Below, one piece after another: positions 35,081 through 52,680 of a DNA stretch of 64,000 nucleotides. The DNA is from Ceratodon purpureus (lineage: Eukaryota; Streptophyta; Bryopsida; Pseudoditrichales; Ditrichaceae). Position numbers and translations under genes: made by a program. Each line of letters starts with the position of its first letter. Position 1 is the stretch's first letter. The DNA lies in contig CM026433.1 of assembly GCA_014871385.1 (NCBI GenBank), forward strand, positions 7,711,930-7,775,929. The letters are read 5' to 3'. Under the pieces are notes generated by a model. It saw nothing but the letters and a program-made list of their open reading frames with translations, was not told the origin of the DNA and searched no databases.

Positions 35081-35496
35081 AGACGATGCTTGAGATAATG
35101 AAACGAGTCATAGAGGCTTTTTATGTACAATAATAGTCTTGTCTACTACACGTAATGACACACTAGTTTCACCTCGGTATTTTGTGGATATCACTTGAGT
35201 ATAGTGCGAGTATTGAGATAGTTGAATGAAAAGGGATCTGAACCCAAATCCAACAAAATGTACGCTTCTGGTTTATTTTATATTCTCAAAAGTACACTGA
35301 TGCATTATTATTCTATATAGTGTTTGATTTTGGGAGAAGTGACGGTGTTGAGGACTCCCTATAGTAAGAACTATGATTATTGTCTTATGGCCTGCCGCTA
35401 AGAATTCAAATTGTTCGAGTGGGTTGTGGTGGATGTCCATGTCAAGGTTTGATTTACTTCATTGCAGTGGTGATTTTTAACATAGTAGAATTAATA

Positions 35497-36219
35497 TTTT
35501 ATAGTCACTAGTTCATGATAGTAATGTGTTAGGTAGTAAGGACAATGTTGGATGCATTTGTAGAGCCATGTAGTGTGATGATTAATGATCTTCAGTACAG
35601 AAGAAAAGATCATTAGTGACTCTAATTCCAATTTTATTACTTTAATTTTTAAGGTTAATATGTTACATGAGTGTTACCAAGATTAAATTTTGATAAAATT
35701 ATTGTCGGTGTGAAGAGATACGCGTTAATTTATTGATGGTGTTACATTTAAAATGGTGTGATATGATATCATTAGAATGGAATAGGTTATAAAAAGGTCT
35801 TAATCTTGGTTTAATTATTGGCTATGATTATCATGATTACGAGCTTTAGAAAAATGTAGAGCCATGAAAGTTATTGTTATACACTTTGATAATAACATGG
35901 CAGTCAATGGAGCATGTGTTCACACATAGGCATGTTTGTTTAATTATGGTACCATGGTTTATTGATAAATTCTATTTAAATGATGATGGTTGTAAGTTGA
36001 TTTATTATCAATTTTAATTTTATTCATTTGGATCATTTTCTTTGTTAATCATTACATGACATTGGGAAGATACATGTGAATTTTATTATATACTTGTTAA
36101 ACAGTTTGAAGAAAAAAACAAATTAACAAGGACGTATGGACTAAAAAGACAAGAGAATGTTTCAAAAAATCTCTTTTCTTCAGATATAATGCAATAAAAA
36201 TAGACATGCTACTTCTTCT
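35497..36219 (+). repeat. right copy of the inverted dispersed repeat, with a 300-bp extra segment
   Basis: Segments 35497-35655 and 35957-36219 match the reverse complement of 28563-28127. The interval 35655-35956 is absent from the left copy. It ends about 500 bases after the DUO1-like gene's 3' end. Confidence 0.75.
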
Positions 36220-36730
36220 TTTTTTTGACATAATGATAATTACAACTTGTTTCATATTTTGTATAGAAGATGTTTCTAAAATCAAAATTCATAATAAAAT
36301 TTATTACCAAATTCTCTAGTCTTTTCATATAAAGTGCAAAAAGAACATAATCTCAATTTAAAACAACATGTTCTCTTATTTGCAAAATATTTTTATTTGA
36401 CACTTACAATGACCTTTGAAAATTAACCAAAAAAAAAAGAGTATCAATGCTACGTCGGAATGGATACGCCATTGTCATGAAGAATTCTGAACAAACTCAT
36501 TTCTACAAGTTTCAAAAATTAGAACATAAAATCATGCATAAAGCTAATTGGCATATATTACAAGAATTTTACAAATCACACTTGAAATGTTGCTCAAAAC
36601 TAAATTCTTAACATAAATTTTAATTAATCCTTTTTCAAAATTGTCAATCTCAAACCTGCATCGTTACAATAATTACTTGTACCTAAAAAATTCATTGTCA
36701 CCTACAATGACTAATTTTATGGGAATAATC

Positions 36731-38969
36731 TTAATGTACAACCCACCACTCGGGAGGAGTTGAATTTAAAGGCTCCAAGGAATCAAATACATCTGGAGTG
36801 AAATTAGTAATAACACTATCCGGGCTACACGAGTCTACTTCTTTGATATTACAACCTCCATACAAGGCAGAATTGTCCTCCGAATACAACACAGGTAGCT
36901 TCTCCCATTGATGAGTATTGGTGAGAAACAAAGGATTTAATTCTGGACTAAAAACTTGAACATTGTTTTGCATCAAAGATCCGTCCGATTGGAGCAAAAA
37001 CTCAAGGTAATTGTTGTTTTGTTGCAACGATGTTGCAGAGTCTATTGGAGTGGTGTGAGACGGACGATTTGAGTAAGAAAAATTATTTGGATTCATTTCA
37101 GATAGTAATGTAGCTGTACCATCCATATGACAATTGTCTATTGAATCCACAACTGGTTGCTCAAAACATGATAAAATGGTTGATGATCTTACATCCCTTC
37201 GAGATCTTGGCCTTCGTTTTATGGACCGAGTATTCCTAGATGCCATATTTGCACAAGGAAATGCCACTGATAAAGGTTGAACATGGAGGTATGTAGTTGG
37301 TTTTGTCTCAACTAATTCCTTCCCCATAGTGTTTAAGAGATGATCCTTTTCAATTGTATATGGAATCATATCTCCTGTAGTTTATGATGTAATTTTCAGT
37401 ATGACAATCAAACACTGTATGAAAAATACATCTCTTCTATGTATACCTTTGAACGACATCAAAGTATAATAACGTCTTTATGACTTACAACAAAGATTCA
37501 TTTATAAAATAGAAAGAATGCTTTGATAACACCAGATATTAGATTGCAGATAAATAATCATTTTTTTAAAACTTAAATTTATGATCCAGAACTTTGAAAA
37601 TATTGATTGAAGAAATTTCAAATAAATTAAAGTCAACAGTGATTATAAATCTATAAATTAGTTATTATATTTTATCTTATCATTTTCAATTGTTTCAAAT
37701 CAATTGTATCATACATTGATTTTGAAATTATGTATACAAATTTGTGCATTGCACTAGCATTTGTGAAATGGAATATATATTGATAAAACACTTACCTATA
37801 GACAAAGGCTTTAGGAGTTTGTGAGAATTCAAAATATCATCCGCCTCCAAAGAGTTGAAGGTGTGGACATGGTGGCGATGCATGTGGCAATGCCGGATGT
37901 CCGTTGCAACAGCTTCTCTAAATTCATTATCTCCATCTTCTGCAAAGAGAAAGTGAGGCCCCATAGCGCTACCAATTAGTGGTGCAGCTCCACAAGGATT
38001 ATGAACCTGCAATCAAATAATAAAAATGATCATAAAATGATGATCAATGATCAATGATGCCCCCCCACTCTCCCCCTTTTACTACCAATGAATTCATCTT
38101 TGTTCTTTTCTTTCATTCATTCTTTGATACACAACTTAGCCTGCTCCGCCTGCAGAAGACATTAGACATGGCTTTGGAAGGCTAACAAGACTTTAATCAA
38201 TACAAAGCTACTCATCAATTTAATTGAATTGAATTACGAACGTCTACTTTGATCTTGTGGTTATTCTAATCTTTTTGCTAATATGAAAGGTAAAGAATGA
38301 CCTGAAATGCTCCAAAATTTGTCAAAGATGGGTCTTTACTAAGGTCTGATGTGTCCGCTGAAGCATCCGTACTTCCAGATGGCATCTTGGGTCGTTGTAA
38401 TGCTCGTAAAATTCTTTTTTGTCTAGTGCTCCAAAAGTTTTTTACGTCGTTGTCGGTCCGACCAGGCAAACAACTTGCAATTTTGGCCCATTTGTTGCCC
38501 AATTTTGCTTGCATCTCCACTACTAGCTTTTCTTCTTCTGGTGAAAATTTACATCCACTCCTAAAATAGAAACTATAGCTTACTTTATAAATTTTTAATC
38601 ATATATCAAACTATTTTATAGTGCCATATCATTGTACACATAATTTATATGATACATTGGCATAGAAAATCTTGAGAATTTATTTTAGTTTGAAGCAAAT
38701 GTTCTATCCTTGAGTTTTATGAAAGAATTAGGAGTAAACATAAAAATGAACTTCAGAATAAATTACCTTTTCAGATCAGGTTTGAGCTTATTCACCCATC
38801 TCAACCGGCAAGATTTCCCTGTTCGAGGCAATAAGCCTTTGGTTCTAATGGAGCTCCAATCTCTAGCACCAAATTGTCTAACATACTCTACCAAAATTTC
38901 ATCTTCTTCTGGCATCCATGGCCCTTTTCTGAGTACCTCGTCTCCATTTTGTAAAGATTTAAGACTCAT
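36731..38969 (-). CDS. DUO1: DUO1-like R2R3-MYB transcription factor (four exons)
   Basis: Exons 38969-38767, 38560-38302, 38006-37796 and 37374-36731 keep phase (2, 0, 1) and give 438 residues. R2 is residues about 15-65 ([49 protein letters not shown]). R3 starts at GCKFSPEEE and ends with [47 protein letters not shown] and the lysine in GCKFS (K72, equivalent to K66 of Arabidopsis DUO1) mark the DUO1 clade. DUO1 drives male germline differentiation: sperm cells in flowering plants, motile sperm in the liverwort Marchantia. The long C-terminus is asparagine- and serine-rich with an acidic end ([10 protein letters not shown]...PEWWVVH), fitting an activation domain. The exon 2 donor (GTCATT) is weak. 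The gene sits alone in AT-rich DNA. I am sure of the family and fairly sure of the orthology. Confidence 0.93.
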
Positions 38970-41900
38970 TTTCAGTTATGGCTAAATTCTACTTCAATAT
39001 TTAAATCATCAACCAACAAAATCAATGGTCGATCATGACTTTAGTCACCTACAATTTTCAAATATAACATTATTTTATATAATTCCTCTTACTTCAATCT
39101 ACAATGGCCTTAAAAGTCCATTTAAAGGTTTCACCTTATAACTGCATCACAACCATTATAAACAAAAGAGTTAGCTAGGTAATTTCAAAAAATCTTATTT
39201 ATCAAACACTTGTTGTTTAAATGAGTTGTTGCCCTAATGTATTTTAGTGTTTGAACACTTATATTTTCTAAAATTTAACATAATACAATGTTATAATAAA
39301 CATTTAATTTTCAACTCACAAATGATTCTGGCGTGATAATATAACAACTCCAAACAAAACATAACTTTATGTACTTAATTTTTTGAATTTCTCCACTTTT
39401 AATCCATTTAAAATATAATCACCAAGATTTAATTCATTTAGAAATGTACTCTTCAAGTTTGAGATGCTTAAAGAATACCAAAATAGAAAGAAAAAAGCAT
39501 GTTGATATTTTATATGAACATGCAATCTTCAATTGTAAATATCACTTTGTAAAAACAATTCAATACAAATGTGTCATGAATTGATTAATTAAAAAAAAAT
39601 ACAAGTCTTTCTGAAATGTAATTTGTAATTATTAATCACAAAATATTTTGCTTTTTTCATAATACAATAAATAGAGTTCATTGAAGGATTCAAAATCATT
39701 GATAACCAATTTGTTATGTCAAATTTTCATTACAAAAGAAAACATGATCTAAGTAAATTTAGCAATTTTGCTATTGCATAATGTTCGCAATTTAGAATAG
39801 ACAACTATAGCTCATCATAGTTGCCATGGAAAGACTCAAAAGTTTGAAATTAAAGTTCAAAATTTAAATTGCCTTTTAATTGAGCTGCACAGTGCAAGCC
39901 ACATTCTTTTACATATACTTTGAAAATAGAGATTCACATATATATAGAATTAAAATGATAATTCAAACATTTGTAAAAGACCAAATTGTTGTATAATGTG
40001 TTGAATGTCTAAAAATCATCACAATTATACAATTATTGTAAGATTTGCTTTCAAGCGTGGGTTTCAAATTGTAGAAAAAATTATTTAAGTTTATAGGTTC
40101 TACTATACAATTTGTCAAATCTTCAATATATCTTGTGCAACTTATTGCATACATAATACACTAAGAATTTAAATGATACCTCTATAATACTTTGAGACAA
40201 ATGAAGAAGTCAATATTTAACATATTTCTTCAAATCGAGCTATAAGTGTCAAATATCTCAGCTCCTTAAAGAAAGATCCAATCATTGTTCTCGAAGAATA
40301 TCAAATTCAACTTAATTTCAAAGTCTTGTTAATGAGTTTTCATTGAAGTCTATATTGAGAGTGTTATATACTTTTACTTCTTACATTAAGTAGTTCAATG
40401 TAGCTTTCATTTTTATTTTCAAAAAAAACTTGCATTGTTGGTAAATAGGATTTGTAATTTATTATAATCTTACAAAACATTCATGCACAATTGTAAATTT
40501 GATTTTATCATCAAAATTAAAATCCAATGCAAATTATGTATTTTGCGAAAAATAGAAACCCTTGCTACACCTTTTATGGGCTAGAATCTTTTTCTACAAA
40601 TTGTATTTTTTTTAAAAACGTCAATTCAACAAATGTGCCCTAATCTTGTATATTCATTTTGTAAAAAAGAAAGTCTTCATCAATCATTGGATTTGGACAA
40701 AGATATATGCACTTTTGATTACTATTGGAAATTGATTGTAGAAGAAGTGCAACTCACTATGCACTTTCAAAGGAAGTCTTGATATTTATACAAACGTAAT
40801 AATAAAGAACAACTCTTTTAGAACTTGATAGACTTAAATTTATTGTAGATAGTTACAAAAAGTTTTAAATAAAAAAATATGATGTATGAAGTGATTGGAA
40901 TATAAAGCATATTTTAAGGAATTTAAGCAAATTTTCTTTATGAAAGTCCGGAGAGAAAGGTGGAAAAATAAAGCGGTTATAATATTAATTGATTGACAAT
41001 AATCATCCAATGGCTATATTTGTAATCAAAGACATATAAGCCACTATAACAAAAACAAAAAAAAATTGTCCATGCTACTAAGTTTTGTACTTATGTAATA
41101 GTTATTGTTTAGGATCAATGATCTTTTACGAATTTTATATATTTTTTGTTCAATGTAATTGTAATTGTTTTTTCTATAATTATATCAATTTGTTCAATGA
41201 AATGGATTTAAATTTCTGGATTTTTTAATTGATATTTTAATATTAATATGTTGAAATTCACACAAAACATTCCAAATTTTATAAAGCGTATATACTTTTA
41301 TGATATATGTATATACATCAATTTTTAAAAATCCAAACATCATGAACCATTGATAGCCAAAGTTCAATTTTTTATTATGTAGAATATGTATTTTTAATAA
41401 ATATTTATTAATTTAAATATCAATTAGAAATAGGTTTCATCTAAATCAAAGATGAAGACGTTCAAATTGTGTTATGGGAAAAAAATTAACATCCTAAAAG
41501 ATAGATCTTGAAAATAAGCATGTATATTATTAAACATATAACATAAAAATTAATGAAAATCAATTTTTGGATCAATTGAGAATATTAATTGTTGTTTAAA
41601 AAAATAAATAACGATTTTGAAAATGTCATTTGTATAAATTATCATATATAAAAATTTAAAAATTATTGATATGACGAATATATTTGTATGATAATAACTT
41701 TATTATATTTAAAGATTCAGATTCTTTGTTCATTGCTTTTATTAGTTAATTATTTCATAAAGCCTTTTAAACTAAAGGCTTAAAGTGTTGGAGAATCTCC
41801 TTCAACATAATATAAAGCATATAAAAATCAATAATTGTCTTTTTCCTACCTAATTCATGTATGCACAAAACTAAAGTATTGTTGAATCATGTAATTTTTT

Positions 41901-42780
41901 AAAACACAAGTAAATATCATCATTACAATTCTAGACCATTATTACATACCAAATGACTTTTGGACCTTTTATAAGCATCTTCGGCAACCTCATATTGTGT
42001 GTTAAAACACTTAGATCAACCCTCTTTGCAACATATACAAGCTTGTTATTCGTAGAAGATTTACAATCAGACTTGGATTTATGTAAACATTGTGTACATC
42101 AACCAAACATTTAAAGATTGAGATCATAATAAGAAGAAGAAAGTGACAAATTGACAAGGGAACAAAGAGACAAAAGAAGTTGGTATTGGTAGCACACATT
42201 CATAGTTGGGATGCTAAAGGTATTTTCTTTGATTTCAAACATGCAAACCCTTTTTGAATGCTAAAAATTGTTGTTTATAAAGAACTTGCTTATTATAGAG
42301 TAGTACAAATGCTTTTATGCCTGCTTTATATTAGAGGCAACTATCTCTAAACAAAGATTGTAGAAGAAGGGCAATGCATTTATTACATGCCACATCATCT
42401 CAAATTACAAAAAAGTACATAGTTACAATAAGACAAGAATCCTTTGAAAAAGCACGGAGAAAACTCAAACTTCAAGAAGTATATTACAAATTAGCCAACT
42501 ACAAACTTATTACCACTCAAAAACACCTAAAATTCCATTCTATGTATAAAACATGAAATGAAGACAATACCTCTACCATTATTATAAAGATACTAGAGAC
42601 AGTCACAATTCTTAAACCAAGAGTTTGGATATATAAAGTGGAGACACATTTTGCACCATTGAAACCCTAATCCTGTAAGGTCTCTCCACTTCTCTCGAGC
42701 TCTTTTTGACTTCAGACGTAGTCAAGTTCCTTTGATCACAAAAATTAGCAACTCCTAGGTAACCTCATCGTTGAGCGCAA
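38970..42780. other. very AT-rich spacer upstream of the DUO1-like gene
   Basis: Nearly 4 kb of strongly AT-rich DNA with no supported gene on either strand. The promoter of the DUO1-like gene must lie at its left edge; no convincing TATA placement can be chosen in such sequence. Confidence 0.6.
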
Positions 42781-42821
42781 ATGGGCGCACAACCTTCCGT
42801 TTTAAAAACCAACTACAGTCT

Positions 42822-43245
42822 ACCTTCTATAAATGTTAATCCTTAGGAGTAGATTAAAGTTAACATTTATAGAGGTGTTAACAGTTAACAATTGTAAAAT
42901 TACCTTTTTGAGCAATATATAAATCTTACTCCAGTAACATTTATAAATATAAGCAATTGTGAAGAGTCCTCGTGAGAGAATACCATTCATAAAATTGCAA
43001 ACCCAATCAAAACATTATTCAATATTAAGTTTATAAATCAGGGGTCAAAGAGAGAGAGGAATTTAAGTAGATGTGTAATTTTTATCATTGACATTATAAT
43101 TGTATTTTATTTGTTAACAATTATAACGTCAAATTTACAAAGGAGGGAGTACTATTTTGTTAATAGTTAACATGTTTAACATTTATAGTGTGCAACACGT
43201 GGAGAGTAGAAGAAAGTTAACATTTAGTGAGGGTTAACACTTAAA
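42822..43245. repeat. cluster of GTTAAC/TTAACATTTATAG motifs, possible Stowaway-like MITE
   Basis: CTATAAATGTTAA and TTAACATTTATAG face each other at 42829-42883. GTTAACA motifs recur to 43220, and GGAGGGAGTA at about 43144-43153 resembles a Stowaway terminus. A matching left terminus is only weakly present (TACTCC near 42930). Probably one or more decayed, nested MITEs. Confidence 0.35.
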
Positions 43246-44593
43246 AGGTATAGACACCCATAACCAATAACACACCCATCAGAGATAATTAGGCTTCTTG
43301 GTTACAAAACAATGGAAAACTAATAGCCGATAATTGATGAACAGTAGATTCAGGATGCATCTTCCAGTAGAATGCGTCTGTGACTGTTATGGAACTAGAT
43401 AGTTTTATGTTTGTTTACTACTCTTGTTGTTGTCGGTCATAGGTGAAGCTTTATGTTCGTTATGGGCTCCAAACAACTTTTGAACAATTTTTTTTGTAGT
43501 AACTCTGATTTCACTTAGTTATTTTTGGAAAAATCCTCATTCTTCATGAACCTTATGTTCCTATGCTCAAAAAATAACTCCTTATTGATAACCCAAGCTT
43601 TAATATGTTGAAATGCTTAAATTGGTAGTCCTTCACTCGCTCCCGAGGTTACCTCATTTGTTTTTATAATCTAAGTCAAAATAACTTGACCACTCCTATG
43701 ATTCGCAGAGAGCCCCTAGAGAGGTGAATAGACTCACATGATTAGGATTCCAAATGATGTAGAATGTGTCCCCGCTTCATATACCCGGACTCCCGATTAA
43801 ACTTATCGGTTATAAGTGCTTATACCTTAGGTGTAACATTCATAGAGGGTGTGACTGTATACTCAACACATGTGCAACCTTCACTCCTGCTTCCCCAAGT
43901 CTGACCAAACATTCAGAATGCCATGTCAGCACTACCCAGCGACAGCGTGGCGGAAACGTGCACAGCTGGCACACTCCCCTTCCGCCCATGCCCCCCTAAC
44001 GAACCCCCCTGGATAAGATTGCCCCCCTCCAAACCCGCCACCACCCCAACCCCACCACTATCTACCCATCCCCACCACTATCTACCCATACGCAACATCC
44101 CGCCCCCGAAATCTACAGAACCCAAAGACAACGCCCCAGCATAGCTCACCTGCTTGGCCCCTCCTCATTCACACACATCCCCTCCCCCAATCCCCATCAA
44201 CATGCGGTGGTCTCAAACACCGCAACCCAAACCCATCACTCCTCCCAAAACTAACAAAATCTCCAAACGAGTACATCCCACTCACTAAAATCTACATAGA
44301 TCGTAGATAACTTTCGTCGTCAGTTTTATCCTCTCCTCGTGGTGTGAGAAACCCCCACCCAAACACGTCACTGCACCTAAACTCGCCGAATCTTGTGGAT
44401 GACTACATTTTGGTGGGAGTCATGTACGTAAGGGGTTGATGGTGGCGGTTTAGGGGGGAGGTGGCGGAGTTGGGTGGTGGGGAGCAGGGCGAGGCAGGGA
44501 AGGGGATGGCGACGACGCTGCGGCACTCGCAGAGAGGCGTGGTTGGGGCAATCCGGGAGGAGGGGGAGCGCAATTTGCATCCGGGGGGCAGCG
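43246..44593. other. upstream region of NTRC
   Basis: AT-rich to about 43750, then C-rich on the plus strand (43970-44360) and G-rich from 44440. Several overlapping open frames reflect composition only. The promoter and 5' leader of NTRC lie here. Confidence 0.5.
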
Positions 44594-49299
<4,706 letters not shown>

Positions 49300-51422
49300 C
49301 CACTTCGAGGATCTATTGTCCAGCATATTAAGCGGTTTGGTTTTAGGGGTGTTCAGTTGTTTGGCCCAGGAAATGCTGGTGTTGTAGTTTTAAAATAGAA
49401 ATTGGTCACGTTGTATTGAGGTTGTAAGATGACACGCTCCGGGATGTACCAACACAGAAAGCTATTTTTCTGAAATTAATGGTATTTTTTCGTTGTTACG
49501 AGAAGGAATTTAAACATTGTCACCAAGGTATGATTTTTTAATCAATTCATGTCAGCATATGAGCATTGATAGAATATTATTTTAGAATGTCTTTGAAGTA
49601 GAGGTCTTTTAAGATGTAATCTGTCTCAGTGTTCTGATTATATCCTTGGGCACAGTTCCCTCAAGAGATGTCTGTTTCAAGATGTCTTGAACCGGGAATC
49701 TCAAGTGGGGATAGACTCCGCCCCATTTGTAATGTTAACTCTGTGCCTTCTCTCCACCTCTCTTGGAGCTCTCTTCCAATCATAGTACCAGTCAAGCAAC
49801 TTTTAACCTGGGAAAGGAGTAACTTATTGTCTTCACCTTGGACTTTCCCTCTAAGAGATGTAGTCTGTTTCCAACGAGAGATGACGCAAGTGTTATAGAT
49901 GCTGTTGGCGCGCTAAAACACTCACCCCAATGGAGAAACTCTAAGTGAGCAAATTCAGGAAGGAAAGGGATTGAAATAACTGGCAAACCATTCATGTGAT
50001 ATGATATAAGTGTTTAATTTATTAACATAATTAAGTGGTCTTATTGATACTGTACAGACTACAGGATCAATCTATCTATTTTGTGTCACCAAATGTGATT
50101 GATTGCTGATCAAAATCCGACCCAATATTCGAATATTCTTAGTGGGAATAAAGCCATCCCACAGTCTCCCAAAAAAGAGTTCAAATAAATCAAAAACAAA
50201 AAAAAGTACAAAAAAACAAAGCCATGGGACTTAAGAAGCTGGACGGACTTTAGAAGTTGCTATCAAAGTTGTGGCACTCAAATCACAGTCACTGGGACTA
50301 CACTTCTAAACAACATAAGCTGATATTGTATAACCATATTGTAAGTTTTTCCCGCTTACCGTCATACAGACGTTGGTTCATGAGGGATTCTAGTAATATG
50401 ATTCAAGAATACCTTGGATTTCAACACACTCTAACTCATTTGTGTGAACCTCGTTAAGAATTTGGCCCCACAGCTTGAATAGCACATCCAAGGACAATAA
50501 TGAACTGGTCAATGTGTGGAACAACGATGGCACTCAATCAATGCATCCATAGCAGGTTCTTCACACATGCAACATGGACTATGACCTGATCAGAGATGCG
50601 GGTGCTCCATGTTTTGCAAATTCTAGCTATCTTAAAATATTAATCCATGCATGATCGTTAAGTTTGAGGCTAGGTTGAGCCTGCTTGATAACGGCAGGTA
50701 GATGTGGTTATTGAGCATTTTTTGGGGCACCGTCTCACTTGTTACAGCATATGTAGGGAGGCATCCAGAGGGACAAGAGTTCGTCTGCCTAATATTCACA
50801 GTCACCCATGCAAGGGTATTATACCCATGTTTAACTAATTTTGGATAAAACGTCCAATTATGGACCTTGTAACATCTCGACTGCAGGCCGCCGTCCAAAG
50901 TAGCAAGGTAGTGAATTTTATTTTATTTTTTTGGATTTTTTACCCAAAATATTTTGTAAAAATCGTTTTTTTTTCTTCTTTAAATTCATTGTTTGGACTT
51001 TATTTAAGCCATGAATTCAACATTTAGACATAATTGAGTCTAGTTTTTTTGTAAATCTATTGAAGTTTTTATTATTTCATAGTCTTTATCCTAATTCATA
51101 CCACCACCATGTAGAGCTCAAAAGACTTAGGTAGAGTTTTGATTTGCATCAACAAAATGTATTTTTGAATCTAAAGCCTTTGCAATCATGTGTGTTTTAT
51201 GATGAGATTATTTACCATTTATGAAAATCCATTATTCATACGGCATCCAAAGAAAAAACATTCCAAAGTAGATTTTATTCCTTTACATTTTCAATGATGA
51301 TACTTAACAAACAATATTTCTAATGATAGTAAATATATTCAACAAGAAAATCTAACTATTTTTTAAACTCACTAGTAAAAATGAATTTCAACTATACCCG
51401 AATTAACACCAAGAAAGGTCTA
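49300..51422. other. spacer after NTRC
   Basis: It contains the NTRC 3' leader region and then AT-rich DNA. No gene is supported; the short frames near 49668 and 50632 show no motif. Confidence 0.5.
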
Positions 51423-51587
51423 ATATCTCACCCTCCATGGAAAAACCAACGTGGTTTAAAATAGAAATTTGGGACCTTATCATCAAAATTTTTGTCTACT
51501 AGTAAAACTAAATTTCTGAATGATTTGACATAAAAATTCAAAATTCTATTTTTAACCAGTTTGGTTTTTCCATGGAGGGTGAGATAT
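51423..51587. mobile_element. foldback MITE-like element, 165 bp
   Basis: Arms of about 46 bases at 51423-51470 and 51541-51587 begin ATATCTCACCCTCCATGGAA and differ at a few positions. About 70 bases separate them. No clear target duplication is preserved. No coding content. Confidence 0.7.
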
Positions 51588-52553
51588 GAGGTATTGGGAA
51601 ATGATGTACACATAACATTGTTTGGTGTAATTGGACCACTGACAAGTCTAATTGAGTCCAAGAGGAAAGTAGAGTTGTGATGTAGGCCCTATCCGACTTT
51701 GGAAATGCGGGGCCGTCCTTACCACGCGGATTACGCGGATTACGGAGCAAGTTACATTCCCTGTTTAACTTATTGGAATTGCCTTCTGTCTAATTATTTT
51801 AATTAATTTTGTTGTGGTAGTGGAGTCCTGTGTACTAATTACCTTTGGAGGGGGTTAGGAGTTTAATAATGTGCATATCCATGTGGACCCCCTTCATGGA
51901 ATTTGATAGGAGGGCAAAAGAATAGTTCACATTGTGATGAACATCCGACTGCGTAAGGAGAGGGTAGTGAGTGGAACTTTGTACACTAGAGGAGTGACAT
52001 ATCTTGCGCAATGCTTATGGAACTTCTGTAGGTAGGTCAGTGGACAATTAGTGGACATTTGTAAGCCACCGGACTTCTAGTCAATTAATTCCATTTCAAG
52101 GTTCGTGAATAGTGATGAATGACACTATAGTTGAGTAAAGGGGGAAACTGGGCCGCCGACTTGAAAAAGGACCTTGTTGCTATTAGCCAAGACAAAAACA
52201 ACACTTCCAAGGAGGCAAACTGTCTCACTTTCTACAAAAAATGTGCACAACTACACCAAAAACCAAAATCCACCAATCAACTTTGGAAAACTAGAATAAC
52301 TCTACACCATTTTCAATTTTTGGTGTACATATTCAGTGTAGTTGACACTCATTTCTACTAGTGACTCTTTTTTTGGATGGACGTAGCTAGATCCAACTAC
52401 ATATGAACCTCCCTTCCTACATGAGATTAGTAAAAACAAGGTTTAAAATTTTTGCACATAAGGAAGCTCAAATGCCCAGACACTTGTAATTGATTGATAA
52501 CCCATCTACAATAACTGAGTAAATAACGTAACAACAAGACTATAACCAACGCT

Positions 52554-52680
52554 ATATACATTAAAATGGCCATTCTACGTTGTATTGGCTGCTCAAATAG
52601 TGTAATTTCAGTTCATTTTTCCACTTTATTTGAATAGTGTGGCGGCCAATATAACGTAGAATGGCCATTTTAATGTATAT
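52554..52680. repeat. near-perfect hairpin, 39-bp arms
   Basis: Arms 52554-52592 and 52642-52680 pair at 37 of 39 positions, each containing ATTAAAATGGCCATTCTACG or its complement, around a 49-base loop. Most likely a small foldback MITE; a small-RNA precursor is an alternative. Confidence 0.85.

Noticed and set aside
43766-44144. Proline-rich plus-strand frames upstream of NTRC
   Set aside because: They follow from C-rich composition; no start context, motif or splice link to NTRC supports them.
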